A stretch of DNA of 43,125 nucleotides from Pirellulaceae bacterium (GTDB lineage Bacteria > Planctomycetota > Planctomycetia > Pirellulales > Pirellulaceae), in assembly GCA_028281725.1 (NCBI GenBank), contig JANQJJ010000371.1, forward strand, positions 1 to 43,125, read 5' to 3'. This document shows, one piece after another, positions 1-9,866 of the stretch (within the stretch, counting starts at the first letter, position 1; the number at the start of each line of letters is the position of its first letter). Made by a program: the position numbers and the translations under genes. The notes below the pieces were generated by a model. It saw nothing but the letters and a program-made list of their open reading frames with translations. It was not told where the DNA came from and made no database searches.

Positions 1-2171
1 CAGGCCAGCAGCTGGAGAGCATCGCGAGACACCCCTGCTGCCCAAAAGCACTCGCATAGCACTCGCGCCGGCAGTACGGTGTCGGAAGCCGGCTTGAGAA
101 TCACGGTATTTCCAGCCGCCAAGGCGGCGGCAATTCCGCCACACGGAATCGCGATCGGAAAGTTCCACGGGCTGATGACCACCACCGTTCCAACCGGCCG
201 CGCCGCGATGGAAGGATCGGTCTGCAGTGGCAGGGCTGTGCTCGCATAGAACTCGACAAAATCGATCGCCTCGGATATCTCCGGATCACTTTCGAGAATG
301 GTCTTCCCGGCATCGGCCATGGCCGCGCCCACCAGATCGCCTCGCCTCCGCCGAATCTCTTGAGCTACGCCGCGCAGCAAGCCATACCGCTGTGCTGCGT
401 CCATCTCTCGCCAACCGCCTGGATCGTCCTTCGCACACTCGACGGCCCGGCGAATTTGACCTTCGCTGGCCTGCCGGTATTTAGCCGCAACGACGCCCGG
501 ACGGGACGGGTCCATGGAAGAAAAGTCGCTCCCCTCACCCGCCTCATCATCTCCACCGACGGCCATGGCAATCTCGGTTGCCGCCGAGTCACATCGAGAC
601 TGCCAATCGGCAACGACCCGCCGCGCCCACTGGACGTTCTGCTCCAAGGAAAAATCGGTGTCCGGCTCGTTGGAGAACTCCTGCCAGTGGAGACATGCGG
701 GAGGGGCCACCGGCTGGTCACGCCGATCTTGGGTTCGGCGCGGCACGGCGGACACCACGTCCATTTCCCGGATGGATTCTAAGAAGATGCGTTCCATCTT
801 CTGCCAATCAGGGCTGTCGACTTCGATCTTGAACGCGTGTCGGAGAAAATTGTCGGGGCCGGTGTTTTCGTCCATCCGCCGAACCAGGTAACCGATCGCG
901 TGAATAAAGTCTTCTTGTTGGCAGGCTGGCGCGTAGAGCAACAAGTTGTCCACCAATTCATGCAGCGCGCGTCGCTGATGGTTCGCCATTCCCTCGAGCA
1001 TCTCGAATTGCACATGCTCGAGCGCGCCAAGTTTGGCAGCCAGCACGATGGAGAAAGCCACTTCAAATAGATTGTGGCTGGCAATACCCAGACGCACCCC
1101 GGTGACATGCTTGGGAGTCAACCCATAAGCGACCATACGTTTGTAGTTTGCATCCGTCTCCACCTTCCGCTTGTACGGCGATTGGGGCCAGCCGCGGTGC
1201 GATGCTTCGACGCGTTCCATTTCCATGTTCGCGCCTTTGACAATACGAATCGTCACCGGGGCTGCCCCACTGGCGACCCGCCGCTGTGCCCACTGAGTAA
1301 TTCGCTGCTGAACAGGAAAGCTATCCGGCACATAGGCCTGGATCGCGATACCGGCCCGTACCTGTTCCATGCCCGGCCGTTCCAAAGCAAGCATGAACGC
1401 ATCAGCCGTCAGCTCCATATCTCGATATTCCTCCATGTCGAGATAGACAAACTTGGCAACTTCGCTCCCGTCAGCCCGCTTAAAGTGATTCCGAGTCGCC
1501 GCACGGTACAATAGCTCCAAGCGATCGGTGACCGTCTGCAATGTCTCTTCGCGAGCGAGCGTCGAGATCTGTGAATACAACGTTGAAATCTTGACCGACA
1601 CGCACTCGATTTCCGGCATCTGCAGGGCGGCCAAGTAAGATTCCAATCTTCGCTGGGCTTCCTTTTCGCCGAGTATGGCTTCCCCGAGAAGATTCACATT
1701 CATTCGCACCCCTTCAGCGCGGCGCTGTATCAGGTGTTCGCGGAGCATCTCCGGCTCGGCAGGCAAGATGACGTTCGCCGTCTCCTTTCGCATTTTCTCC
1801 TTGACCAGCGGCACGGCGACGCCGGGCAAGTAGCCTCCGAACGACTGGAACCCCCGCAGCATGGTCCAATCGAGTGGACTAAAAAATCTGGGGATTCCCT
1901 GGACGTCTAGAATGTGGATCAGCTGATCAACCGCACGGGCTGCCGTCTCACTTCGAAATGCCTGGTCGGTCATCTGCGTGAGAGTCGCTTTGTCTTGCGG
2001 ATGCTGGATCATGCGATCCAGTTCTGCCTGCTGCCGACGTTCCGCGGGTGTCTGCAACTGCTTTGCCCGCATCTGAATCTGTCGTGCCAGCTCCAATGCC
2101 ACGCGTGCGACACTGCTCAGGTCTTGCGCATCGCACTGCTTGAGCTCGTTCTCAATCAGGGAGAGATCCAT
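1..2171 (-). CDS. putA: Bifunctional proline dehydrogenase / L-glutamate gamma-semialdehyde (P5C) dehydrogenase, PutA-type; C-terminus cut by left window edge
   Basis: Open minus-strand frame from ATG at 2169-2171 (MDLSLIENELKQCDAQDLSS...) to position 1 without a stop; not in the ORF track because it runs off the window. Proline-dehydrogenase-like segments (LHVLDVQGIPRFFSPLDW-like start, SVKISTLYSQISTLA, VTIRIVKGANMEMERVEASHRGWPQSPYKRKVETDANYKRM, GIASHNLFEVAFS) followed by aldehyde-dehydrogenase segments (GTVVVISPWNFPIAIPCGGIAAALAAGNTVILKPASDTV). Confidence 0.93.
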   Translation of the reverse strand, partial: MDLSLIENELKQCDAQDLSSVARVALELARQIQMRAKQLQTPAERRQQAELDRMIQHPQDKATLTQMTDQAFRSETAARAVDQLIHILDVQGIPRFFSPLDWTMLRGFQSFGGYLPGVAVPLVKEKMRKETANVILPAEPEMLREHLIQRRAEGVRMNVNLLGEAILGEKEAQRRLESYLAALQMPEIECVSVKISTLYSQISTLAREETLQTVTDRLELLYRAATRNHFKRADGSEVAKFVYLDMEEYRDMELTADAFMLALERPGMEQVRAGIAIQAYVPDSFPVQQRITQWAQRRVASGAAPVTIRIVKGANMEMERVEASHRGWPQSPYKRKVETDANYKRMVAYGLTPKHVTGVRLGIASHNLFEVAFSIVLAAKLGALEHVQFEMLEGMANHQRRALHELVDNLLLYAPACQQEDFIHAIGYLVRRMDENTGPDNFLRHAFKIEVDSPDWQKMERIFLESIREMDVVSAVPRRTQDRRDQPVAPPACLHWQEFSNEPDTDFSLEQNVQWARRVVADWQSRCDSAATEIAMAVGGDDEAGEGSDFSSMDPSRPGVVAAKYRQASEGQIRRAVECAKDDPGGWREMDAAQRYGLLRGVAQEIRRRRGDLVGAAMADAGKTILESDPEISEAIDFVEFYASTALPLQTDPSIAARPVGTVVVISPWNFPIAIPCGGIAAALAAGNTVILKPASDTVLPARVLCECFWAAGVSRDALQLLA

Positions 2172-2206
2172 GCCTAACTATCGCTTTTTCCGGGGTCTGG
2201 TGCTAC

Positions 2207-3211
2207 TTAGCCTGAAGTGAGATCGACGGTTACAGGCGGTTCGGTTGGCAGAGCTTCCTGCCCGTCCGCCGCTGAACTTCTCGGATGATAGCCGGTCATA
2301 CCACCGAGCAACTTCTCGAGAGTAATCTCGGCCGCGACCCGAGTTTTCGGATGATCGAAATCTTCAGGCTGCTCCAGCCGCGCGACAATCGCGGTGATAT
2401 TGTCTGCACCCCCACGAAAGTTAGCGACATCGATAAAAGAACGGCAACACTCCAGCGGCTCCAGTTCACTCAACATCATCTCCTGCAACTCCGTATCACT
2501 CACATAGCGATACAAGCCATCGCTGCAGAGTAAAATCCGATCATCGGTCCGCAACGCGACCTTGTGAATCTCGGCATTCACCTCACTCGCGCCCGCTCCC
2601 AACGCGTTGTACAAGACGTTGCTCCAGGGTGAACTGTTCGCTTCGTCCTTCGTCATCCCGCCTTTCTCCATCAGTTGGCTGGAAACGGTATGATCGCGAG
2701 TCAGCTGTCTTAGTTCACCGTTGCGCAACAGATAGCATCGACTGTCCCCGGCATGTACGACATACATCCATGGCCAAATCACATAAGCCAATGTCAACGT
2801 GGTCCCCATCCCTCTGCTGCCGGAATCCTCGCTGGATTCCTTCTCAATCGCTTCGTGCGCTTTTTGCAACATCCTCTTGAGATCTTCGATGAACCCCTGC
2901 TCGCGATCATCTTGCTCGGTGTCCATCCGGAAGAACCAATGCATACTGTTGAGCAACTGGTTGATCAGCAGATCAATTGCCAGAGTACTGGCTCGGTTGC
3001 CCGCCTGATGACCTCCCATGCCATCGGCTACCATAAACAGTTTGCCGTGCGACATTCCGTATAGTCGAGATTGAGTTTCCAAGTTGAGACTGGTTGATTG
3101 CACCAGCATCGACTTGTTAAGATCCGCAATCAAATACTGGTCCTGATTGGAATCTCGTTTCTTCCCAATGTCGGTCCGACCCGCACTCGTTATTCTTGCC
3201 AGCATAGACAA
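2207..3211 (-). CDS. PP2C-family (PPM) Ser/Thr protein phosphatase
   Basis: 334-aa ORF with PP2C motifs: SAGRTDIGKKRDSNQDQ, LFMVADGMGGHQAGNRAS, VHAGDSRCYLLRNGELRQLTRDHT, LCSDGLYRYVSD, GGADNITAIV. Confidence 0.92.
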   Translation of the reverse strand: MSMLARITSAGRTDIGKKRDSNQDQYLIADLNKSMLVQSTSLNLETQSRLYGMSHGKLFMVADGMGGHQAGNRASTLAIDLLINQLLNSMHWFFRMDTEQDDREQGFIEDLKRMLQKAHEAIEKESSEDSGSRGMGTTLTLAYVIWPWMYVVHAGDSRCYLLRNGELRQLTRDHTVSSQLMEKGGMTKDEANSSPWSNVLYNALGAGASEVNAEIHKVALRTDDRILLCSDGLYRYVSDTELQEMMLSELEPLECCRSFIDVANFRGGADNITAIVARLEQPEDFDHPKTRVAAEITLEKLLGGMTGYHPRSSAADGQEALPTEPPVTVDLTSG

Positions 3212-3452
3212 CTTTCTCCCGTAGATTCCTCGACGGATTCGGCATGTTCTGTGGGTATTCTAGACCGTGCGGCTATTGCGTCTAGCTGTGGCGAGAGTCG
3301 ATATCAGGAACCTCCTGACATCACAACTTCCATCGGTCTGACGCATTTGGCCGCCGGCTCCACCACACACGAGTATTCTTGACAAGATGCAGAGAGCTGC
3401 GCCCGGCGTCTCTTGCGCGCCCCCGCGGCTGCGCCAAAGATCCGGGCCTGGT

Positions 3453-4667
3453 TCAGGGCAAACGCAAACTGGCGATCGTAAACGGAATACGCTGCTGCTC
3501 TAATTCGAAGTACTTCTTGACGATGTCCATATCGATGCCGGCCTTGCGTCTGGCGTCTGAGAGTGTCAGCCCTCGCAGACTCTTGAGATGCTGCCGGTAA
3601 AGCTGTCTGGCACCGGTCTCCTTTCCACATTTTACCCCCAGATCAAACGCGGGCTGCAGGAACCGAGGAATACGATAGGGCTCGGGATAGATCCTGGCCA
3701 GCACGAACTTGAAAACACGATACTCAAACCAACTGACACGCTTGGCCGTTCCCATGGCAAACCCTAGTACAAACGCTTCATCTTGATCCTGGAGTCCACG
3801 CCCGAGCAACACATGCAAGACATCGTGATCCTCCAGGTCGACCGCTCCACGAAAACGCATCCAGCTCTCCGGATTCTCAAATAGCTTCACGATCCAAGGT
3901 ATCTTCGACTGCGGTGCCGCCGGCATCGAATTGATGACCTCGTCGACGATCAAGTCGGCATTCTCGATGCCTGGATACCAAGCGAGCCAGAGGCTGGTGT
4001 CGGTATACGAATCACGACGCCGTCCCTGATTGTCGTAAAGCCACGCGCTGGTATCAAACAGGCTGAGAATGGAATCCGGTTTGGGCGAGTTGGCGGCTGT
4101 CACCACCGCAGCCGAAGCAACGCGGTTGAGGTGTTCGAGCACAACGCCCTCGGCCTCCAACCTCTTTAGTTCTCCAATCGAGCCAAGCTCCAACGTTTCG
4201 CTCAACTCTTCCATGATATCCTGTGACCAACCGCGGAGTACCTTCTGATGGTTGGCTCGATACGCGGCCCGAAGCATTCCCGCGTGACTTGCGGCCCGCA
4301 ACGCCGCAATCGTCAGCCCCAACTCCCGGTTATCGGCGACATAGCGGCCCACCCCGCCACGATGGTTTCCTTCACTAGCTTCGGCGACCGCCACCACACA
4401 CTGCAACTGCCCATCATGCTGCTCCGCAACGTCCACTTGGGCCAGCCTGATCGGTTTTCGGCACAGTTGCGAGACCACGTCGGCTACCGAGTCCTCCAGC
4501 TCGGTTCCATGGCCCACCAAAATCTCTTCCTTGCCGAGCTTGTTACGCAACACCAAACGGCACTCGGCAGCGTCGCCTTCGCTGGCCCGTTGGAACACGA
4601 CCTGCAGAACCTCGATGGTCGCGACTCTCAGCGGAGTGGATTCTTTGACGTCCTCAGCATCTGGCAC
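3453..4667 (-). CDS. Two-part protein: N-terminal LeuA-regulatory-domain-like segment (tentative) plus C-terminal Coq4-like domain
   Basis: 404-aa ORF, GTG start at 4665-4667. C-terminal half contains HDVLHVLLGRGLQDQDE, matching the Coq4 metal motif HDxxH(x)11E, then FVLGFAMGTAKRVSWFEYRVFKFVLARIYPEPYRIPRFLQPAFDLGVKCGKE. N-terminal half has two similar beta-alpha-like segments (ECRLVLRNKLGKEEILVGHGTELEDSVADVV / LQCVVAVAEASEGNHRGGVGRYVADNRELGLTIAALRAASHAG) reminiscent of LeuA_dimer. Confidence 0.6.
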   Translation of the reverse strand: MPDAEDVKESTPLRVATIEVLQVVFQRASEGDAAECRLVLRNKLGKEEILVGHGTELEDSVADVVSQLCRKPIRLAQVDVAEQHDGQLQCVVAVAEASEGNHRGGVGRYVADNRELGLTIAALRAASHAGMLRAAYRANHQKVLRGWSQDIMEELSETLELGSIGELKRLEAEGVVLEHLNRVASAAVVTAANSPKPDSILSLFDTSAWLYDNQGRRRDSYTDTSLWLAWYPGIENADLIVDEVINSMPAAPQSKIPWIVKLFENPESWMRFRGAVDLEDHDVLHVLLGRGLQDQDEAFVLGFAMGTAKRVSWFEYRVFKFVLARIYPEPYRIPRFLQPAFDLGVKCGKETGARQLYRQHLKSLRGLTLSDARRKAGIDMDIVKKYFELEQQRIPFTIASLRLP

Positions 4668-4689
4668 GGAGAGTTCTCCGATGGGTTAC

Positions 4690-4797
4690 GGGTCGGGTAA
4701 AGGGGTCATGAGTCAATTGTGCACAGCACCCGAAGGGCCGCTGGCGGCAATTGACTCCTGACCCCTTTACCCAAATCTTTAGTGTTGACAGCGCACT
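4690..4797 (-). repeat. Palindromic MITE-like element, copy 1 (one end truncated or diverged)
   Basis: 25-bp inverted arms 4695-4719 (GGGTAAAGGGGTCATGAGTCAATTG) and 4748-4772 (CAATTGACTCCTGACCCCTTTACCC) with one mismatch, 28-nt asymmetric loop. Right terminal sequence TTGACAGCGCACT at 4785-4797. Reverse complement of the copy at 42832-42964, loop included, with one loop difference. Confidence 0.85.
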
Positions 4798-4818
4798 AGC
4801 CGAAGCTACCTTCCTTCT

Positions 4819-5664
4819 TCACTTCTTCGGATCTACCAAGTGCTCATCGAACCAAGCCAGCAACCCTTCGATCATTCGCCTGTTGCCCTCGGCGTCAAAT
4901 CCGTGTGCCGCGCCTTCGATCGTAATCATTCTGTGATCCACATTGACGTCGGCCAGCGCCTTGCTGATCTTCTCACTGTGCCAGATCGGTACCAGTTGAT
5001 CTTGGTCGCCATGCACCAGCAGTGTCGGCGCATCGTCACTGGTCACATGCATTAGCGGTGAGTATTTCGAAGCTTCTTCCGGATCGAACTGCAGCGCAGG
5101 GAATCGTTCGCGCAGCGGGTTACCTGGCTCGACGTAGGGCTCCAAGTCTGTTGGTGGAAAAACTGCCACGACGGCCGCCACACGAGGTGCGCTGCCATCG
5201 TTGCTACCTCGATCGTTGGTTTGGGTTCCCAGCAACAGAGCCAGATGACCACCCGCGCTAAACCCGAACACGCCAATTCTGGTTGGGTCAATTCCGAATT
5301 CCTTGGCGTGATCGTGAACGTGCCTAAGCGCCGAACGCACGTCGACGGCAATTTCCGGAATGACATAGCGAGGGCTACTGCCGTGCCGCACTGTGATGAC
5401 GGTGTAGCCGCGATCGATCAGCGGCTGGAACAGCCTGACTGCCTGCGTTGGCTCGGCCCACCTTGAAACCCAACCGCCGCTGACCATAAACATCAGCCCG
5501 ACACCTTTTGCGTTCTCGGTCGGTTTGAACACGTCGTAAGTCAAGGCCATTCCATCCTTGTGGCCGTAAACGACGTCTGCGTCAACTGAATAATTAACGT
5601 CTTGAGCAGCCAATGGCCCGGACGCGATCATCAGTACCGCCAGTGCCAAATTCATCAATCGCAT
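4819..5664 (-). CDS. Secreted alpha/beta hydrolase (esterase/lipase, BD-FAE/dienelactone-hydrolase-like)
   Basis: 281 aa; signal peptide MRLMNLALAVLMIASGPLAAQ; nucleophile elbow GFSAGGHLALLLG; acid/His segments LLVHGDQDQLVPIWHSE and EGAAHGFDAEG. Confidence 0.85.
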   Translation of the reverse strand: MRLMNLALAVLMIASGPLAAQDVNYSVDADVVYGHKDGMALTYDVFKPTENAKGVGLMFMVSGGWVSRWAEPTQAVRLFQPLIDRGYTVITVRHGSSPRYVIPEIAVDVRSALRHVHDHAKEFGIDPTRIGVFGFSAGGHLALLLGTQTNDRGSNDGSAPRVAAVVAVFPPTDLEPYVEPGNPLRERFPALQFDPEEASKYSPLMHVTSDDAPTLLVHGDQDQLVPIWHSEKISKALADVNVDHRMITIEGAAHGFDAEGNRRMIEGLLAWFDEHLVDPKK

Positions 5665-5962
5665 TCGTCATGTTCCTTGCTTGCGTTTCCGCGTGAGTTT
5701 GAGTTGGATAGTGGAGCTGGCTCGGTGTCCGCCGCCTGAAGCCCGGCAGCCCTTGCAAACCAGCATAACGAAAGAACCAGTCTACCCAAAGAACCGCGAC
5801 GGCCTCGAGCAAACCGAACCAGTTTTTTTCCTCTGCGGCTCGCTGCGCGGCCAGGAAAGGATTAAGGTGAAGGGAAAATCGATGCGGCAGCCGCTGTTCG
5901 ACATTCCTCCTGACGCCTGCCCTTTCCACCAACCCGCCAAGCACTCCACCACGAGACCGTCC

Positions 5963-7000
5963 ATGTACTCCAAACTAAGCACTTCGTTATTCGCACTGAT
6001 TGCCATCGCTTCTCTGCCTGTCATCTCGCGATCGCAGGAGACCGATACCGGTCCGCTGCGCATCGGGATGATCGGACTGGACACTTCACATGCCCCCGCA
6101 TTCGCGCGGCTGATTAACTCTCCCGAAGCTCAAGGCAGCTTGGCGAACATGCAAGTCGTCGCGGCCTTCCCAAGTGGTAGCGACGATCTTGCATCCAGTC
6201 GCGATCGCATTGATAATTTTACGAAGGATTTGAGCGACATGGGTGTGGAGATCGTCGGTTCAATCGAAGAACTCCTGACGCAGGTCGATGCCGTCTTACT
6301 GGAGAGTGTGGACGGACGCAAACACCTGGAACTGGCGTTACCGGTCTTTCGAGCCGGCAAGCCGCTGTTTATCGACAAGCCCCTGGCCGGCAACCTGACC
6401 GATGCCATCGCCATCGACCTGTTAGCCCAAAAGTATGACGCGCGGTGGTTTAGTAGCTCGTCGCTCCGCTTCAGTCCCAGTATCATTCGCTATCGCGAAG
6501 ATGCCGAGCGAAGCGGTCAGGTCCGTGGCGCGACTGCTTGGAGCCCCTGTTCCTTGGAGCCGTCTCACACCGATTTCTACTGGTATGGAGTGCATGGGGT
6601 CGAGACGCTTTACACCGCTATGGGCATCGGCTGCCAGTCGGTAACCCGTGTTCATACCGACGGAGTCGACGTGGCCGTTGGCGTCTGGAACGACGGCCGA
6701 GTCGGAACGTTTCGTGGAATCCGCGATGGCAAGGGAGGCTACGGGCTGGTTGTCTTTGGCGAGAAAAGCATCGAAGTCGATGGCAAGTACTCGGGCTATG
6801 GTCCGCTGGTGGAGCGCATCGCCGACTTTTTCTCCGGCGGAGAACCTCCGGTATCAAGTGAAGAAACGCTGGAGATGTTTACCTTCATGCAAGCCGCGGA
6901 CGTGTCCAAACACAAAGGTGGAGTTCCAGTCAAACTGTCCGATGTATGGGAAAAGGAGCTAATCGAGGCCGAAAAGAAAATCGCCGCGCTCGATCCGTAG
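5963..7000 (+). CDS. Gfo/Idh/MocA-family oxidoreductase, secreted
   Basis: Start moved from track position 5681 to ATG 5963 (MYSKLSTSLFALIAIASLPVISRSQETD signal peptide). Rossmann start LRIGMIGLDTSHAPAFARL; GKPLFIDKPLAGNLTDAIAI matches the family EKP motif region. Confidence 0.85.
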   Translation: MYSKLSTSLFALIAIASLPVISRSQETDTGPLRIGMIGLDTSHAPAFARLINSPEAQGSLANMQVVAAFPSGSDDLASSRDRIDNFTKDLSDMGVEIVGSIEELLTQVDAVLLESVDGRKHLELALPVFRAGKPLFIDKPLAGNLTDAIAIDLLAQKYDARWFSSSSLRFSPSIIRYREDAERSGQVRGATAWSPCSLEPSHTDFYWYGVHGVETLYTAMGIGCQSVTRVHTDGVDVAVGVWNDGRVGTFRGIRDGKGGYGLVVFGEKSIEVDGKYSGYGPLVERIADFFSGGEPPVSSEETLEMFTFMQAADVSKHKGGVPVKLSDVWEKELIEAEKKIAALDP

Positions 7001-7079
7001 TGTGTGCGTATAATAAGCGTTGATGGCGACTTCCGTCGTGGGCAAATCCTCCTCAGGCCCTCCAAAAATGAGTTAGGCT

Positions 7080-8327
7080 ATGAAACTCGGGGCAGCACCG
7101 TTCGCCGTAGGTTGGCTCCTGCTTCTAACAGGCAATCTGGTTGCTCAGCTTCCCCAGGTCTCGGACAAACGCCTGGGAGTCGACCGAGTCCGTATGGAAG
7201 GAGGCAAACGGCTCTACGGATTCGTGCTGGCAGAGAACCCGGATCGCAGCATCACCTTGGCGGTGGAGCGCGTTTGGCTGGAAACTACTTATCCCAGTCT
7301 GTTTGAAAAAGAAGTCGAGCGAGAAAAGATACGCGCCCAAGCGGCGCGCGACGAGTTGCTGTCGCGGATCGAGACATGGATTCAGCAGCGCGAGCAAGAC
7401 GAGTTGCTGATTCGATTCCTCCGGTCGGAAAGCCAGCGAATAGATGCTACCGAAGCATCTCAGCGGCCGACCGCACCGCTGCTGTCGATTCATCTTCCTA
7501 AAGAAGAGATTCGCGACGTCTTCCTTCAGCCGCCAGATCGCCGAAAAATCGCCGGCCTTGCATTTCAGCATGGTCTCCACGGTATGACGGTCACTCCCGC
7601 GTCCATCCTCCGCAGAAAACTCCTGCAACAAGGCGTCGACTTGGATGCTGAGCAGGTCGATCTGTCCGGCAGCATGCCTGCGACGGAAAAACAGTCGTTA
7701 CGCCAGTGGTCTGCCCGCAAGGCTCTGGTCGAATTCCACAGGCGTGAAGCACTCGAGTATCAGGGGACCGGCACCAACCTGATTCGCAAAGGCGAACAGA
7801 CCGACCTGGCGGCGTTGATCGGTCAGTTCCTCGGCGGCGGCGGCCTGGACGCCATCGGTCAGTTGGGCGCGGAGTTGGGATTGCCGGAGTTTAAGAAACC
7901 ATCAAGCTCTTCCGACTGGTGGCGCAAGGCAACCAGAGAAGCCGAACGTGATGGATTCCGTGGCGTGCTGCTCACGCGTTTGAACCAGAGTCTACTGTCT
8001 CCGGAAGTGATCGTGACGTCCCACTTCTTTGCTCAAGAGGCCCCTGGCAAGTGGTTCTTGGTGGCTGAGTTTCGCGCGGCCTCCAACGCCAACAGTCAAC
8101 CCGCAGAACGCATTGCCCGCCTCAAGGAAGATCCGCAGATCAAGAGCCTGCTCGGCACGCTCGACGGCTTGGGCATATCCGCGGGGGATCGGCTAGACCA
8201 AGCCCTCCGTCACGGAGCCGCTACAGGGCAGGCGCTGGAAAAGGCCACAAGTCAATTCTATACATTCCTTGGTCCGCAGATCAGGGCTCTGGACGGCCCT
8301 CCCGTACCGGTCCAGGAGACTCGCTAG
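7080..8327 (+). CDS. Secreted hypothetical protein
   Basis: 415 aa with signal peptide MKLGAAPFAVGWLLLLTGNLVAQ; no recognised domain; long uninterrupted ORF downstream of 5963-7000. Confidence 0.7.
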   Translation: MKLGAAPFAVGWLLLLTGNLVAQLPQVSDKRLGVDRVRMEGGKRLYGFVLAENPDRSITLAVERVWLETTYPSLFEKEVEREKIRAQAARDELLSRIETWIQQREQDELLIRFLRSESQRIDATEASQRPTAPLLSIHLPKEEIRDVFLQPPDRRKIAGLAFQHGLHGMTVTPASILRRKLLQQGVDLDAEQVDLSGSMPATEKQSLRQWSARKALVEFHRREALEYQGTGTNLIRKGEQTDLAALIGQFLGGGGLDAIGQLGAELGLPEFKKPSSSSDWWRKATREAERDGFRGVLLTRLNQSLLSPEVIVTSHFFAQEAPGKWFLVAEFRAASNANSQPAERIARLKEDPQIKSLLGTLDGLGISAGDRLDQALRHGAATGQALEKATSQFYTFLGPQIRALDGPPVPVQETR

Positions 8328-8342
8328 CCAAACCGTGCTTGG

Positions 8343-9620
8343 TCAGGTGGTGTACTGGCTTACATCGATCAGAATCATCTGGCGCTGCCCCGACATCATC
8401 GAGTCGATACACAACGTCTTGCCGTCACGGCTCCACCCGGGATGCAAGTCGCATCGATGCGGTTTGCCACGCACCGCTTCGGGTTGAAAAAACGTACCCA
8501 GTTCAATCCGCTGGTTGTCGGCAGGTCGGAACAAATAGAGATGATGAAGATTATCTCGACCGGGATAAGTATCTGTGCAAATCCACTGACCGTCCGGCGA
8601 ATAGGTACAGTGACCATCGACCTTGAGAATCCCGTCTCCGACCACTTCCTGCTTGCCGGACTGATCATCATAAAGAAAAAATCGACTTCCGATTTCCGGT
8701 TCCCGGGACCAGGCCAAGATCTGCCGAGGATTTTTCCAGATGAAGTGAGAAACCATGTCGTGATCTGCTACCACATGGATGTCCGACCCGTCAGGCTTGG
8801 CGGTAAGCATGCGGGTCTTCCAAGGGGAGCTCAAATCCCGTCGCCAGCGGTGAAGGAAAATGAATCGATCGCCGCTGGGGTTGAACAACAGGTGATTGAA
8901 CCAGTGAAGCGACTCCTTCATCGAATCCTGAGGCGCGATGTCCAGCATCCGCGCCAGCGATATGACCAATTGGTGCTCACCGGTTTCGAGATCCAAACGA
9001 TAGATGCCGTCGCGGTCGGTTACTTTTTGTTGACCGTAGGGATCTACGATGCCTTCGTACCCGTAGCCGGGACGCAGCACGCCGAGTCGTGCAAAATTGA
9101 CACTCATCGCCGTCTTGCCGGTCGGGCTAACCGTATAGACGGGACGCTCGAGAATCTGCTGTTGTCCCGTCTCGACGTCCTGGATCACCGATCCGTAGTG
9201 CCCCTCCAAACGCGTGTTAAAGATGACTTTGGAGTCGGACCCAGGCAACCACTGCAGCATACAACCTTGCTGCCAACACCAGGCCGAGGTCTCGCCAATC
9301 TTGATCCAGGCGTCGCCATCCTGGAGGTCAACCATTCCCAGTTCAATAACGTCGCTGGGCGTCGGGGGACGACTTTCGAAGTCGACGGCCATTCCGAGCA
9401 CGTACCTGCCGGAAGAATCAAATTGGAGTTTGTCGTAGTACCCGAACCAGTGAGCCTTCGGTCCCTTGGTAATCGTTCGTATCGGGACCTGCGGCTTGGC
9501 CGCTTTTTCGTCTGCCCAAATTTTTTTGTCGGCACTCGCGACAGGCAATCCGGCCACGGCCAAAGCCTTGAGAAATCCCCGCCGGTCCGCGCCGACCCAC
9601 GCTGAAGTTCCACGCCTCAC
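8343..9620 (-). CDS. Tat-exported PD40/TolB-like beta-propeller protein
   Basis: Likely GTG start at 9618-9620 preceded by GGGAGAGAACC: VRRGTSAWVGADRRGFLKALAVAGLPVASA (twin-arginine signal). Repeats such as FNPSGDRFIFLHRWRR, YSPDGQWICTDTYPG, WSRDGKTLCIDSMMSGQRQMILIDVS. The track extends to 9866, but that N-terminal extension looks non-coding. Confidence 0.78.
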   Translation of the reverse strand: MRRGTSAWVGADRRGFLKALAVAGLPVASADKKIWADEKAAKPQVPIRTITKGPKAHWFGYYDKLQFDSSGRYVLGMAVDFESRPPTPSDVIELGMVDLQDGDAWIKIGETSAWCWQQGCMLQWLPGSDSKVIFNTRLEGHYGSVIQDVETGQQQILERPVYTVSPTGKTAMSVNFARLGVLRPGYGYEGIVDPYGQQKVTDRDGIYRLDLETGEHQLVISLARMLDIAPQDSMKESLHWFNHLLFNPSGDRFIFLHRWRRDLSSPWKTRMLTAKPDGSDIHVVADHDMVSHFIWKNPRQILAWSREPEIGSRFFLYDDQSGKQEVVGDGILKVDGHCTYSPDGQWICTDTYPGRDNLHHLYLFRPADNQRIELGTFFQPEAVRGKPHRCDLHPGWSRDGKTLCIDSMMSGQRQMILIDVSQYTT

Positions 9621-9866
9621 GGTTCTCTCTCCCAATTCTTGTAGCCTGTGGTCTGTCCAGTATTTTTGGCTCGATCTCGCTAAAACGATTTGATTGTAGC
9701 CGATGCTCTTCGCTCCCACCTTGTCGCCGAACACTCCGCGATCGGTGCGTTGCCGTCGCTCGCCATCGCAGTGCAGCGATCCGTGAGGCTCGCTCGGTCC
9801 GGAGCCACAGCAGCCATCCGAGCGAACGCAGTGACTTCCAAACGCGACGACTTCCAAACGCGCCAA

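Noticed and set aside
5681-5962. N-terminal extension of the Gfo/Idh/MocA ORF in the track
   Set aside because: A standard signal peptide starts at ATG 5963; upstream residues look like untranslated leader.
8442-9605. 387-aa plus-strand ORF
   Set aside because: Antisense to the Tat-exported PD40 protein, which has clear motifs; no recognisable domains in the antisense translation.
9825-9865. Direct repeat CGACTTCCAAACGCG-like
   Set aside because: Only two short adjacent copies in a spacer; insufficient to claim a regulatory or mobile feature.
9621-9866. N-terminal extension of the 507-aa PD40 ORF
   Set aside because: GTG at 9618-9620 has a nearby purine-rich RBS and starts just ahead of the Tat signal; upstream translation is Cys/Arg/Gly-rich and not protein-like.
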